A stretch of DNA of 64,000 nucleotides, taken from the NCBI RefSeq assembly GCF_014204985.1, contig NZ_JACHMP010000001.1, positions 7,626,001 to 7,690,000 on the forward strand. Direction: 5' to 3'. The translations under genes and the position numbers were made by a program. Origin of the DNA: Streptosporangium becharense (GTDB taxonomy: Bacteria; Actinomycetota; Actinomycetes; Streptosporangiales; Streptosporangiaceae). Positions within the stretch are counted from its first letter, which is position 1; each line of letters opens with the position of its first letter. A model generated the notes under the pieces. It saw nothing but the letters and a program-made list of their open reading frames with translations. It had not been told where the DNA came from and searched no databases. Below are positions 50,562-59,077 of the stretch, one piece after another.

Positions 50562-51998
50562 GTGATCGGCGTTCCCGAGTTCCGGGACCTGGTCGACGGC
50601 GTGTGGTCAGCCTGCCCGGGGGACCTCGGCTTCGACCTGGAGGATCCCGCGACCGGCCAGGCGGTCGCCCGGGCACGCGCGACGGCGCCCGGACGCGTCG
50701 AGGCGGCTCTGGCCGCGGCGGAGCGGGTGGCGGTCCCGTGGGCGGCGACCGCGCCGGAACGCCGCGCCGAGATGCTCGACACCGTGGCCGGTGAGCTCGA
50801 TCGGCGGATCCCGGACATCGTCGCACTGGAGTCCTTCGCCACCGGGGTGCCGATCCGGCAGACCACCCCGCTGGGGGCCATCGTCGGCGGGTCGTTCCGG
50901 CTGGCCTCCGCGCAGCTTCGTGAGGGCCTGCTGCGGACGACGGAGATCCGTGAGGACGGCCGCGTCGTCGAGGTGCACCGGCTCCCCCTGGGCCCTGCCC
51001 TGTGCCTGGTGCCGTGGAACGCCCCCGCCCCGATGGCCGCGCACAAGGTCGCCAGCGCGCTCGCCGCCGGGTGCCCCGTGATCCTCAAGGTGAGCGAGTA
51101 CGCACCCTACGGTTCGCAGGTGCTGGCCGAGGTCCTGCACGAGGCACTGCCGCCGGGTGTGTTCCAGTTCGTGCAGGGCGGTGCCCGGACGGGCGGGCGT
51201 CTGGCCGGCGACGCGCGGGTCCGCGCGGTCTCCTTCACCGGCGGTCCGGCCGGGGGCCGGGCGGTCGCCGCCGCGTGCGCCGCCGGGTTCCGTCCCGCGC
51301 AGCTGGAGCTCGGCGGCAACAACCCTCTACTGGTCCTGCCCGACGCCGGGATCGAGGTCGCCGCGCGGATGGCCGCGGATCTGCTGACCACGCTCAACGG
51401 CCAGTGGTGCCGGGCACTGGGGCGTCTGCTGGTGCCCCGCGGCCGGCTCGGCGAGCTGGTCGCGGCCGTCGGCGAGCGCCTGACCGCGTTGCGCGCCGGG
51501 GACCCGCTGTGCGACGGCACGGACTTCGGGCCGCTGGTCCACTCCGCGCACGTGCGGCGGGTGCGGGAGGCGGTCGCCGCCGCGGGCGGGCGGGCGGTGT
51601 CGTACGGCGTCATGCCGGACAGCGGCAACTTCCTGGCGCCCACGTTGATCACCGGGGCCGACCTCGCCGAGGAGGTCTTCGGCCCGGTCGCGGCGGTCGT
51701 CCCGTACGACACCGTCGAGGAGGCGGTGACGCTGGCCAACGCCACGCCGTACGGGCTGGAGGGTTATGTCATGGGTGCGGACGAGGAGCGGGCGATGGCG
51801 GTCGCGCGGCGGGTGCGGGCGGGCGAGGTGAAGGTCAACGGCTCCAGCGTCATGAGCCTGCACCTGTTCACTCCACGTCCGGCGTGGGGGGTGTCCGGCC
51901 TGGGTGAGGAGGGCACCCGTGAGACGTTGCGGTTCTTCACCAACGCCCGGGTCGTCGGTGTCGAGGGTGGCTTCGCCCTGCACGGCAGGCAGCGCTGA
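50562..51998 (+). CDS. NAD(P)-dependent aldehyde dehydrogenase
   Basis: A 478-residue aldehyde dehydrogenase. Motifs in order: the oxyanion Asn in LCLVPWNAPAPMAAHK, the cofactor-binding VSFTGGPAGGRAV, the general-base Glu in LELGGNNPLLVLPD, the nucleophile Cys in LNGQWCRALGRLLV and the closing EVFGPVAAVVPYD. The substrate is an aldehyde, perhaps the product of the upstream oxygenase. GTG start. It is the second gene of the IclR-flanked operon. Confidence 0.92.
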   Translation: MIGVPEFRDLVDGVWSACPGDLGFDLEDPATGQAVARARATAPGRVEAALAAAERVAVPWAATAPERRAEMLDTVAGELDRRIPDIVALESFATGVPIRQTTPLGAIVGGSFRLASAQLREGLLRTTEIREDGRVVEVHRLPLGPALCLVPWNAPAPMAAHKVASALAAGCPVILKVSEYAPYGSQVLAEVLHEALPPGVFQFVQGGARTGGRLAGDARVRAVSFTGGPAGGRAVAAACAAGFRPAQLELGGNNPLLVLPDAGIEVAARMAADLLTTLNGQWCRALGRLLVPRGRLGELVAAVGERLTALRAGDPLCDGTDFGPLVHSAHVRRVREAVAAAGGRAVSYGVMPDSGNFLAPTLITGADLAEEVFGPVAAVVPYDTVEEAVTLANATPYGLEGYVMGADEERAMAVARRVRAGEVKVNGSSVMSLHLFTPRPAWGVSGLGEEGTRETLRFFTNARVVGVEGGFALHGRQR

Positions 51999-52000
51999 GA

Positions 52001-52050
52001 CGCCCGCCCGGTCGCCGTGCCGCCTCCGGCGGTCGGCGGCGCGGCGGGCG
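52001..52050 (+). terminator. Hairpin after aldehyde dehydrogenase
   Basis: CGCCCGCC (52001-52008) and GGCGGGCG (52043-52050) pair just after the stop codon, with further GCCGCC/GGCGG pairing inside. Confidence 0.4.
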
Positions 52051-52212
52051 GCAGTGAGGAGGCGAAGGCCGGCGGCCGGCGTCTTCAGTGGGCCGACACA
52101 GCTCGTCCTGCCCTGAGCGAGGTGGCGGCGGACTCCCCCGCGAGCAGTGATCAGCTCGCCTGCACCCGCACACTCGTGATCCCCGATCGCACCAGCTATT
52201 CGGTGTTGCTAG

Positions 52213-52255
52213 GTACCGGTAGTCGGTGTTACTTTGTACCGGTAGTCAGCGTCAC
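52213..52255. promoter_or_regulatory. Tandem 20-bp repeats in padR promoter
   Basis: GTACCGGTAGTCGGTGTTAC (52213-52232) and GTACCGGTAGTCAGCGTCAC (52236-52255) repeat with a period of 23 bases. A further CGGTGTTGC half lies upstream near 52201. Located 25-67 bases before the PadR start, they are probable PadR binding sites. Confidence 0.6.
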
Positions 52256-52279
52256 CGAGTAGCTGAAAAGGGGTGTTCC

Positions 52280-52609
52280 GTGGGCAAGCAGCTGACGGAG
52301 ATGCTCAAGGGAACGCTGGAGGGCATCGTCCTGGCGACCTTGTCCGGCCGGCCCGCGTACGGCTACGAGATCACGGCATGGCTGCGCGAGCAAGGCTTCT
52401 CCGACATCGCCGAGGGCACCATCTACGCGCTGCTGGTCAGGATCGAGCAGCGCGGCCTCGTCGACGTGGAGAAGGTCCCCTCCGAGAAGGGGCCGCCGCG
52501 CAAGGTGTACTCCCTGAACGCTCAGGGACGGGAGTACCTCGAAGAGTTCTGGAGGACCTGGAGCTTCCTGGCCGAGAGGCTCGAGCAGCTCCGCGAAGGA
52601 GGTAAGTAG
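52280..52609 (+). CDS. PadR-family transcriptional regulator
   Basis: A 109-residue PadR protein: MLKGTLEGIVLATLSGRPAY and GYEITAWLREQGFSDIAEGT form the winged helix with the conserved 'YGYEI' and 'EGTIYALLVRIEQRGLV' segments, then a C-terminal dimerisation helix. GTG start with AAAAGGGG upstream. It heads an operon with DUF1048 and an ABC exporter, the standard arrangement in which PadR senses a drug and controls its efflux. Confidence 0.92.
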   Translation: MGKQLTEMLKGTLEGIVLATLSGRPAYGYEITAWLREQGFSDIAEGTIYALLVRIEQRGLVDVEKVPSEKGPPRKVYSLNAQGREYLEEFWRTWSFLAERLEQLREGGK

Positions 52610-52611
52610 AC

Positions 52612-53028
52612 ATGGAAACAGGGTCGAACGAGCCGAAGAGCCGCTATCTGCAGTACCTGGAGATGGTCACCGGGCCGCTGGAGGACAAGCGGCGCTACCG
52701 GCAGTACAAGGCGCGCATCAAGCAGCTTCCCCAGAACTACCGCACGGCGGCCGAGGCGCTGGAGCGCTACCTGCTGCTGCTCGGGCCGGCCGACGGCGCC
52801 GCCGCGATGGCGATGTACGAAGACCTCACCGATCTGTTCGAACGCAGCGCGGCGGACGGAACCCCGATCCGCGACATCTTCGGGGAGGACCCCGTGGAGT
52901 TCGTGGAGGCGTTCGTGGCCAACTACCCGGTCGGACAGTGGAGAAGCCGGGAGCGGAACCGCTTCACCAGCGCCGTCGCGCGCGCCGCCGGCGAAGATCC
53001 CGCAAGAGAGGACAAGACCGAGCGATGA
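52612..53028 (+). CDS. DUF1048 family protein
   Basis: A 138-residue helical protein starting two bases after the PadR stop. YLEMVTGPLEDKRRYRQYKA, RIKQLPQNYRTAAEALERYL and VEFVEAFVANYPVGQWRSRE match the DUF1048 pattern; such proteins regularly stand between padR and ABC exporter genes in Gram-positive bacteria. Role unknown, perhaps regulatory. Its stop overlaps the ATPase start as ATGA. Confidence 0.85.
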   Translation: METGSNEPKSRYLQYLEMVTGPLEDKRRYRQYKARIKQLPQNYRTAAEALERYLLLLGPADGAAAMAMYEDLTDLFERSAADGTPIRDIFGEDPVEFVEAFVANYPVGQWRSRERNRFTSAVARAAGEDPAREDKTER

Positions 53029-53825
53029 CGGCACAGCAAGCCCAGGCGATCCACGTGCGGGGCCTGGAGAAGTCGTACAAGGAACTGCGGGTGCTGCGCG
53101 GCGTGGACTTCACCGTGGCGCGGGGCAGCATCTTCGCCCTGCTCGGCTCGAACGGGGTCGGCAAGACCACGGTCGTGAAAATCCTGTCCACGCTGCTCAA
53201 GGCCGACGCGGGCACGGCCCGCGTCAACGGCTTCGACGTCGCCACGCAGGCCGCAGACGTGCGCGAGTCGATCAGCCTCACCGGGCAGTTCGCCGCCGTC
53301 GACGAGATCCTCAGCGGGCGGGAGAACCTGGTGCTGGTCGCCCGCCTGCGCCACCTCAAAGAGCCGGGCAAGGTCGCCGACGACCTGCTTGAGCGTTTCT
53401 CGCTGACCGACGCGGGCGGGCGGAAGGTGTCCACGTACTCGGGCGGCATGCGCCGCCGCCTCGACATCGCGATGAGCCTGGTCGGCGATCCGCCGGTCAT
53501 CTTCCTCGACGAGCCGACGACCGGGCTCGACCCCCAGTCGCGCATCGAGGTGTGGCAGGCCGTCAGAGAACTCGCCGCGCGCGGCACGACGGTGCTGCTC
53601 ACGACGCAGTATCTGGACGAGGCCGAACACCTCGCCGACCGGATCGCGATCCTCCACGAGGGCCGGATCATCGTCAACGGCACCCTGTCCGAGCTCAAGC
53701 GGCTGCTCCCGCCCGCCGAGGTGGAATACGTCGAGAAGCAGCCGACCTTGGAGGACGTCTTCCTCACGCTCGTCGGCGCCGACGGCAGGAACGGCCAGGA
53801 CCGCAACGTCGGCACGAACGCGTAA
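53025..53825 (+). CDS. ABC exporter ATPase (DrrA-like)
   Basis: A 266-residue ATP-binding subunit: Walker A FALLGSNGVGKTTVVKILST, signature VSTYSGGMRRRLDIAMSLVG, Walker B PPVIFLDEPTTGLDPQSRIE and the switch His replaced by Gln in LLTTQYLDEAEHLAD, as in DrrA-type drug exporters. The C-terminus has the DrrA-like ending PTLEDVFLTLVG. Translationally coupled to DUF1048; the permease follows after nine bases. Likely exports a hydrophobic drug or lipid. Confidence 0.93.
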   Translation: MTAQQAQAIHVRGLEKSYKELRVLRGVDFTVARGSIFALLGSNGVGKTTVVKILSTLLKADAGTARVNGFDVATQAADVRESISLTGQFAAVDEILSGRENLVLVARLRHLKEPGKVADDLLERFSLTDAGGRKVSTYSGGMRRRLDIAMSLVGDPPVIFLDEPTTGLDPQSRIEVWQAVRELAARGTTVLLTTQYLDEAEHLADRIAILHEGRIIVNGTLSELKRLLPPAEVEYVEKQPTLEDVFLTLVGADGRNGQDRNVGTNA

Positions 53826-53834
53826 GGAACCACG

Positions 53835-54596
53835 ATGACCAAGCATTTCTTCGGCGACACCGCCGTCCTGCTGGGACGATCCCTGCGCCACATCACCCGC
53901 AGCGCGGACACCATCGTCACGACCACGCTCATGCCGATCGCCATGCTGCTGCTGTTCGTCTACGTGTTCGGCGGCGCGATCAGCACCGGGCCGGTCTCGT
54001 ATGTGAACTACCTGCTGCCCGGCATCCTGCTCATCACGGTCGCCTCGGGGATCGCCTACACCGCCTTCCGGCTGTTCACGGACATGAAGAGCGGCATCTT
54101 CGAGCGCTTCCAGTCCATGCCCACCGCGCGCTCGGCGGTGCTGTGGGCACACGTGCTGACCTCGCTGGTCGCCAACCTGATCTCGCTCGTGGTCGTCGTG
54201 CTCGTCGCCCTGCTCATGGGCTTCCGCTCGGGGGCGGGCGTGCCGGCCTGGCTCGCGGTCGCCGGCATCCTGATCCTGTTCACCCTGGCGTTGACCTGGA
54301 TCGCCGTCATCCCCGGTCTCACCGCGAAGTCCGTGGACGGCGCGAGCGCGTTCTCCTACCCGCTCATCTTCCTGCCGTTCGTCAGCTCGGCCTTCGTACC
54401 CACCGACACCATGCCCGGCCCGCTGCGCGCCTTCGCCGAGCACCAGCCGGTGACGTCCATCGTCAACGCCATCCGCAACCTGTTCACCCAGCAACCGGTC
54501 GGCACCGACATCTGGATCGCCCTGGCCTGGTGCGTCGGCCTCCTCATCGTCGCGTACGCCTTCGCCATGAACACCTACCGCCGCAAGATCTCCTAA
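53835..54596 (+). CDS. ABC exporter permease (DrrB-like)
   Basis: A 253-residue ABC-2 type permease with six hydrophobic segments (TLMPIAMLLLFVYVFGGAI, YLLPGILLITVASGIAY, LISLVVVVLVALLMGF, LAVAGILILFTLALTWIAVI, FSYPLIFLPFVSSAF, IALAWCVGLLIVAYAFA). The conserved FVPTDTMPGPLRAFAEHQPV loop is typical of DrrB and nodulation-type permeases. It forms the exporter with the ATPase encoded just upstream. Last gene of the operon. Confidence 0.92.
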   Translation: MTKHFFGDTAVLLGRSLRHITRSADTIVTTTLMPIAMLLLFVYVFGGAISTGPVSYVNYLLPGILLITVASGIAYTAFRLFTDMKSGIFERFQSMPTARSAVLWAHVLTSLVANLISLVVVVLVALLMGFRSGAGVPAWLAVAGILILFTLALTWIAVIPGLTAKSVDGASAFSYPLIFLPFVSSAFVPTDTMPGPLRAFAEHQPVTSIVNAIRNLFTQQPVGTDIWIALAWCVGLLIVAYAFAMNTYRRKIS

Positions 54597-55402
54597 AGGT
54601 CCCGCGAAAGGCGGACGACGACGCGATCGTCCTTCCACGGCATCGACCCGGACGGTCCGATGCCCGGGTCCACGAGATGGACCTCCGACAAGCGCCGGGT
54701 GACCGACAGACTCCCCGACGGCTCGAAGCAGGACACCTGACGAGCGCCGCCACCTGCAAGACCGCGCCTCCCGCTCGTCATCGCCGCTCCGGCGCCGGGC
54801 TCCTCCGCCGACGCGCGGACCGGAACACGCCCCTGAAGCGGACGACGCTCACGCCGCGGTGAACGACGGCAACGCCCCCACTGCGGGCCATGTCTCACCG
54901 GCCGAGCGGTGGGTTTGAGCGTCCGGACCGGCGTCGGCAAGGCCGAGCCGGCTCAGCCGGCGGGCCGGGCACCTCGGCCCATACGCCTTCCGATCGTCCA
55001 TCGGGCACAGCGCGAACCAGGCCACAGCGAGCAGGCCGGCGGGAAGCCGGCCAGACCACGCCGAGCTCATCCCTGCCCCCCGTGCGTCGCTCACCAAGCC
55101 GTGAGCGCCACGTCGGGGCAGGGCCACACGATCGAACACCTGGGTTGAGGAGATTCATGATGGGACACAGTGACAGCGGCTTAGGCCGTCGACGACTGAC
55201 GAGGAGGCCGCTGAGCTCGGCCTGGCCGGTCCGCTCATTTGACCGCCTCGACGGTGAGATCGACAACGTCCCGACCTCCTGCCGTCTGGTCCGCGCCACC
55301 CGGGAACCGCGCCGGCCACGCGCACCGCCACACCTGCGGTCGGGCATCGGCCGGCGGCGGCCGGGGCGGTGAACCGCGGGGCGACCGGATACGATCAAGA
55401 TC
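54597..55402. other. 0.8 kb without a supported gene
   Basis: No gene is convincing. A minus-strand frame at 54593-54730 reads SEVHLVDPGIGPSGSMPWKD then DRVVVRLSRDL with coding-like third positions, and may be the end of a decayed gene. A small plus-strand frame with a good ribosome site is listed separately. Confidence 0.35.
55157..55372 (+). CDS. Possible small protein (uncertain)
   Basis: A 71-residue frame MMGHSDSGLGRRRLTRRPLS with GAGGAG four to seven bases before tandem ATGs. The product is Arg-rich (ending SGIGRRRPGR) and matches no family I know. The good ribosome site is the only real support. Confidence 0.2.
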   Translation: MMGHSDSGLGRRRLTRRPLSSAWPVRSFDRLDGEIDNVPTSCRLVRATREPRRPRAPPHLRSGIGRRRPGR

Positions 55403-56635
55403 GTGCGCCGACTGCTCACCGCCCTGCTGACCCGCGCCGCTCGCCCGGGAACCGACCCGAACATGCTCGTCGCCACGGGGGTACGGCGGAAAAGGCCGGT
55501 CGCTCCGCCGGTCGCGGAGACCGTGCGCGGGCTCGCCGCCTTCGGCCACGCCCTGTTCGCACAGGCCGCCGCGCCGGAGGCCAACGCGGTCCTGTCGCCG
55601 CTGAGCATCGGTTATGCCTTCGGCATGGCCCGGGCGGGCGCCGCCGCGGCCACCGCCGTCCAGCTCGACCGGGTCTTCGGCTTTCCCACCCGGGGGCCGC
55701 ACACCGCGCTCAACGCGCTCACCCGGCGGATTCTCACCACCGGCGGCTCGCCGCCCCGCTCTGGGCGGGCGGTGCGGACCAGGCCGGAGCCGCCGGTCCT
55801 CGCCATGGCGAGCGGGCTGTTCACCCGGCAGGGGCTGAGCGTCCGGCCCGGGTTCCTGCACACGCTCGCCGCTCAGTACGGCACCGGCGTGCGCGAGGTG
55901 GACTTCACCCGCGATGCCGCCCAGATCATCGACGCGTGGGCGGCCCGGGAGACGGCCGGGCGGATCACGAAGGTGTTCGACCACTTGGCCCCCGACACCC
56001 AGCTCGTCCTTGCCAACGCCGTGTACTTCAAGGCCGGCTGGGAATGGCCGTTCACCGATCCGCCTGAGCGAGGCGCCGCCTTCACCCGGGCGGACGGCAC
56101 GGTCGTGCGGACGGACCTGATGCGCCGGTCCGGCACCGTTCCGTACGCCGCCGGGCCGGGCTGGCAGGCGGTGGAGCTGCGCTACACCGGGGGCGAGCTG
56201 GTCATGTGGGTGCTGCTACCTGAGGCGGGCGGCTCCCCCGTCGGCCTGCTCGCCCCGGAGGTGATGACGCGGGTGGCCGCCGAGCTGGAGGAGCGTCAGG
56301 TCGAGCTCGCCCTTCCCCGCTGGGACTTCTCCACCCGTCTGGACCTCCTGGAGTCGCTCTCCGCGCTCGGGCTGACGGGCACCGACTACTCCGGCATCGC
56401 CGAGGAGATCTTCCTCGAACAGGCGATCCACCGTGCCGCCGTGACCGTCGACGAGCGGGGCACCGAGGCTGCCGCCGTCACCGCGCTGGCCTCCGCACCT
56501 ACGGGCCCACCCCCGCCCCCGCCCAAGCCCGTCAGGGTACGCGCCGACCGGCCGTTCGCCTTCGCGATCGTCCACCGGCCGACGCTGATGCCGCTGTTCA
56601 TCGGCCAGGTCGCCGACCCGGTCGCCAAGGGCTGA
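55403..56635 (+). CDS. Serpin-family protease inhibitor
   Basis: A 410-residue bacterial serpin. Recognisable parts are NAVLSPLSIGYAFGMARAGA (helix B region), LVLANAVYFKAGWEWPFTDP, WQAVELRYTGGELVMWVLLP, and the C-terminal PFAFAIVHRPTLMPLFIGQV. The reactive-loop hinge (residues 351-360) is ERGTEAAAVT, the small-residue pattern of inhibitory serpins. Counting gives P1-P1' at about Thr367-Gly368, followed by six prolines. No clear signal peptide, so it may act inside the cell. The GTG start has no clear ribosome site; an ATG at 55463 is an alternative. Confidence 0.92.
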   Translation: MRRLLTALLTRAARPGTDPNMLVATGVRRKRPVAPPVAETVRGLAAFGHALFAQAAAPEANAVLSPLSIGYAFGMARAGAAAATAVQLDRVFGFPTRGPHTALNALTRRILTTGGSPPRSGRAVRTRPEPPVLAMASGLFTRQGLSVRPGFLHTLAAQYGTGVREVDFTRDAAQIIDAWAARETAGRITKVFDHLAPDTQLVLANAVYFKAGWEWPFTDPPERGAAFTRADGTVVRTDLMRRSGTVPYAAGPGWQAVELRYTGGELVMWVLLPEAGGSPVGLLAPEVMTRVAAELEERQVELALPRWDFSTRLDLLESLSALGLTGTDYSGIAEEIFLEQAIHRAAVTVDERGTEAAAVTALASAPTGPPPPPPKPVRVRADRPFAFAIVHRPTLMPLFIGQVADPVAKG

Positions 56636-56680
56636 GCCCCGCACCGACGCCCGCCCAGGGTGAGCGGGCGGGGCTCAGCC
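56630..56680 (+). terminator. Terminator after serpin
   Basis: GGCTGAGCCCCGC (56630-56642) and GCGGGGCTCAGCC (56668-56680) are perfect 13-bp arms; the stop codon lies in the left arm. Confidence 0.8.
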
Positions 56681-56852
56681 GGAGCCGGCTGTGCACCCGC
56701 GTCACCGCCGCCCCTGGCGGCGCGGCCGTGCTTGAAGCCGGGGCCCGGCGGTCAGCGCAGCAGGTGGGGGCCGGGGCGGGCCTCGCGCGTGCTCATGGAG
56801 ACGCCAGTGCCGGTGAGGTGGGTTTCGGGCTCACCGGTACCGGTCCGGGTCG

Positions 56853-57656
56853 TCATCCTCTCGGGCCGTAGGCCGCCATGAGGACGTGCACGCTGATGAG
56901 GACGACGACCCAGACCATGGCGCGCCTGGTCGGCGGGGGGCCGCCGCGCAGCAGCGAGACGCCCAGGGGGATGAAGGCGACACAGAGGCCGCCCACCGCG
57001 ATGAAGGACTGCGGTTCGGTGCCTTTGAGCGTCCCGAGCGCGAGCGCCGACATCAGGCCGAGTGCGATCGAACGGCCCAGGCCCAGGGCACCGGAGCGGT
57101 AGGCGCCGATGGCCAGCACGACCCAGCCGAAGAAGGCCGGCCCGGACATGGACCTGAACGGATGCCAGACCGTGTCCCGCCATGCCAGGTAGTAGCCGTC
57201 GATGCCGGTGAGCACGGTCTGCAGGCCGAGGCTGTCGGTCAGGTGGAAGGCCAGGTGATCGGTGCCGAACTGGAAGGTCCGGGTGAACAGGCCGACGATC
57301 ACCAGGCAACCGCCCCACAGTCCCCACAGCGGATTGGTGACGGCGATCCTCTGTGCCAGCGTCATGACCGCCGGCCACAGCAGCACGAACCCGAAGGCGA
57401 AGCAGACGTAAGCGGCGGTGATGAGGGCGGGATGCTGAGTGTAGGCGGTGAGCTGGTAAGGGACGAAGTAGTAGAACGGGGAGCGCAGGAGAGTCCCGGT
57501 CATGATCAGGGTGGGACCGGCGATCAGCGAGATGGCGCTCACCCATCGGCCGGGAAACGGGGGCTGGCGGTCCAGGTTGGCGGCGGCGTTGGCGGCCCGC
57601 CGGTCCGCGCCGCTCTGCCGCCATCGTGTGACGCGCCGGCGAAGATCAATGTTCAT
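56853..57656 (-). CDS. Integral membrane protein of unknown function
   Basis: A 267-residue protein with about seven hydrophobic segments (AISLIAGPTLIMTGTLL, ALITAAYVCFAFGFVLLWPA, GLWGGCLVIVGLFTRTF, GPAFFGWVVLAIGAY, LGLMSALALGTL, VGGLCVAFIPLGVSLL, VWVVVLISVHVLMAAYG) after a basic cytoplasmic N-terminus. The FQFGTDHLAFHLTDS loop contains several His and Asp residues. No family recognised. The start MNIDLRRRV (57654-57656) is chosen, but an upstream ATG (57674) is in frame. It is divergent from the histidine kinase. Confidence 0.75.
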   Translation of the reverse strand: MNIDLRRRVTRWRQSGADRRAANAAANLDRQPPFPGRWVSAISLIAGPTLIMTGTLLRSPFYYFVPYQLTAYTQHPALITAAYVCFAFGFVLLWPAVMTLAQRIAVTNPLWGLWGGCLVIVGLFTRTFQFGTDHLAFHLTDSLGLQTVLTGIDGYYLAWRDTVWHPFRSMSGPAFFGWVVLAIGAYRSGALGLGRSIALGLMSALALGTLKGTEPQSFIAVGGLCVAFIPLGVSLLRGGPPPTRRAMVWVVVLISVHVLMAAYGPRG

Positions 57657-57865
57657 GGATTGCTGCCCCATCATGTCCGTGTCGGTGCGCCCGGACCGGT
57701 ACGCCGGGGCACATCAGCATGGTGAGGGGCGACGCGGGGGGTGCGCGTCTGGCTCGGGTCGCATCTTGGTGGGCGGGCACGAGCAGGTGGTACGACCCCA
57801 GGCGGATGCGGATGTCCGACCGTGGGCAGATGCCGCGTGATCCGGTGAGGCGATAGCTTTCCGCC

Positions 57866-59077
57866 ATGGAATGGGCTGGAAGGCGGCTCGACGCGAAGAG
57901 CGTCGCCGACGCGGCGGTGGCGGTCGCCGTGGCGCTGATCATCAGATACGCCATCGTCGATCCGCCGGGGCCGTCGTCGCACTGGCCCGCCTGGTCGGCC
58001 TGGCCGGTGGCGGCGGTCGTGAGCTTTCCGGTCGCGCTCCGGCGGCGCCGGCCGCGGGCCATGCTCGCCCTCGCGTGCGCCACGGCCGCGGCGGTGACCA
58101 TGGCCGGGGCCGTCGCGGCGGGTGCGATCTGGCTGACTTTCACACCGGCCGTGCTCGTGCTGTATCTGGTGGCCACCACCGCCTCGATCGCGTGGTCGTC
58201 GGCGGGCCTGGCGGTCTGCCTGCTCGCTGAGGTGAGCGCGGTCCTGGTCTTCTACGCGCAGGTGTTTCCCGGCCTCGATCCCGCGGCGGCCCCCAGCGAG
58301 ATACCGCCGGCCTGGCCGATCGAGATCGGTATGGTCACCGTCCTGCTGACCGTCGCGTGGGCCGTCGGGACGGTCGTCCGCTGGAGGCGGGAGACCACCG
58401 CCCGCCTCGTCCGCCACCTCGCCGAAGCCGCGGTGACCGACGAGCGCAGGCGCATCGCCCGGGAACTGCACGACGTCATCGGCCACAGCATGAGCCTGAT
58501 CGCCGTCAAGGCCACCGTCGCCAACCATGTCGCCGACGCCCGCCCGCAGGAGGTCCGCGCCGCGCTGGCCGTCATCGAGCAGACCAGCCGCAGCACGCTG
58601 GCCGAGATCCACCGGGTGCTCGACCTGCTGCGCTCCGACGGGGATCCCCGGCAGGCCCGTCTGCCCGTGCCCGGCATGGCGGACCTGCCGGAGCTGGCCG
58701 TCCACGCCCGCTCGGCCGGGGTCGAGGTGGACCTGGCCGTCCGTGGAGAGGCCGCGTTGCCTGCCGCGGTCGCGATGTCGGTGTACCGGATCGTGCAGCA
58801 GGCCCTGACCAACGTCGTCACCCACGTGGGGCCCACCCGCTGCTCGGTCACCGTGGACGCCGGCGGACGGGAAGCGGTGATCGAGGTCGTCGACGACGGC
58901 CCCCGCCACGGCCGGCCGCCGCGGCCGGGCAGCGCCGACCGGGGCGGGCACGGCCTGATCGGTATGCGTGAACGGGTCAAGATGTACGGAGGAACGTTCG
59001 ACGCGGGCCCCCGGCCCGAAGGAGGTTTTCGCGTGTCGGCCCGACTGCCCTACGCCCCGGACGGCACCCCGGCATGA
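57866..59077 (+). CDS. Sensor histidine kinase (HisKA_3/NarL-type partner)
   Basis: A 403-residue kinase. The N-terminal 150 residues hold five or six membrane helices with no large outer domain. The HisKA_3 dimerisation helix TDERRRIARELHDVIGHSMS carries the phospho-accepting His. The ATPase domain has YRIVQQALTNVVTH, EVVDDGP and GGHGLIGMRERVKMYGG. It autophosphorylates and passes phosphate to the response regulator whose start overlaps its stop (ATGA). Signal unknown. Confidence 0.93.
   Translation: MEWAGRRLDAKSVADAAVAVAVALIIRYAIVDPPGPSSHWPAWSAWPVAAVVSFPVALRRRRPRAMLALACATAAAVTMAGAVAAGAIWLTFTPAVLVLYLVATTASIAWSSAGLAVCLLAEVSAVLVFYAQVFPGLDPAAAPSEIPPAWPIEIGMVTVLLTVAWAVGTVVRWRRETTARLVRHLAEAAVTDERRRIARELHDVIGHSMSLIAVKATVANHVADARPQEVRAALAVIEQTSRSTLAEIHRVLDLLRSDGDPRQARLPVPGMADLPELAVHARSAGVEVDLAVRGEAALPAAVAMSVYRIVQQALTNVVTHVGPTRCSVTVDAGGREAVIEVVDDGPRHGRPPRPGSADRGGHGLIGMRERVKMYGGTFDAGPRPEGGFRVSARLPYAPDGTPA

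Noticed and set aside
54593..54730. Minus-strand frame ending DRVVVRLSRDL
   Set aside because: It has coding-like codon use, but it is short, lacks a start and matches no family, so it is noted only within the gap description.
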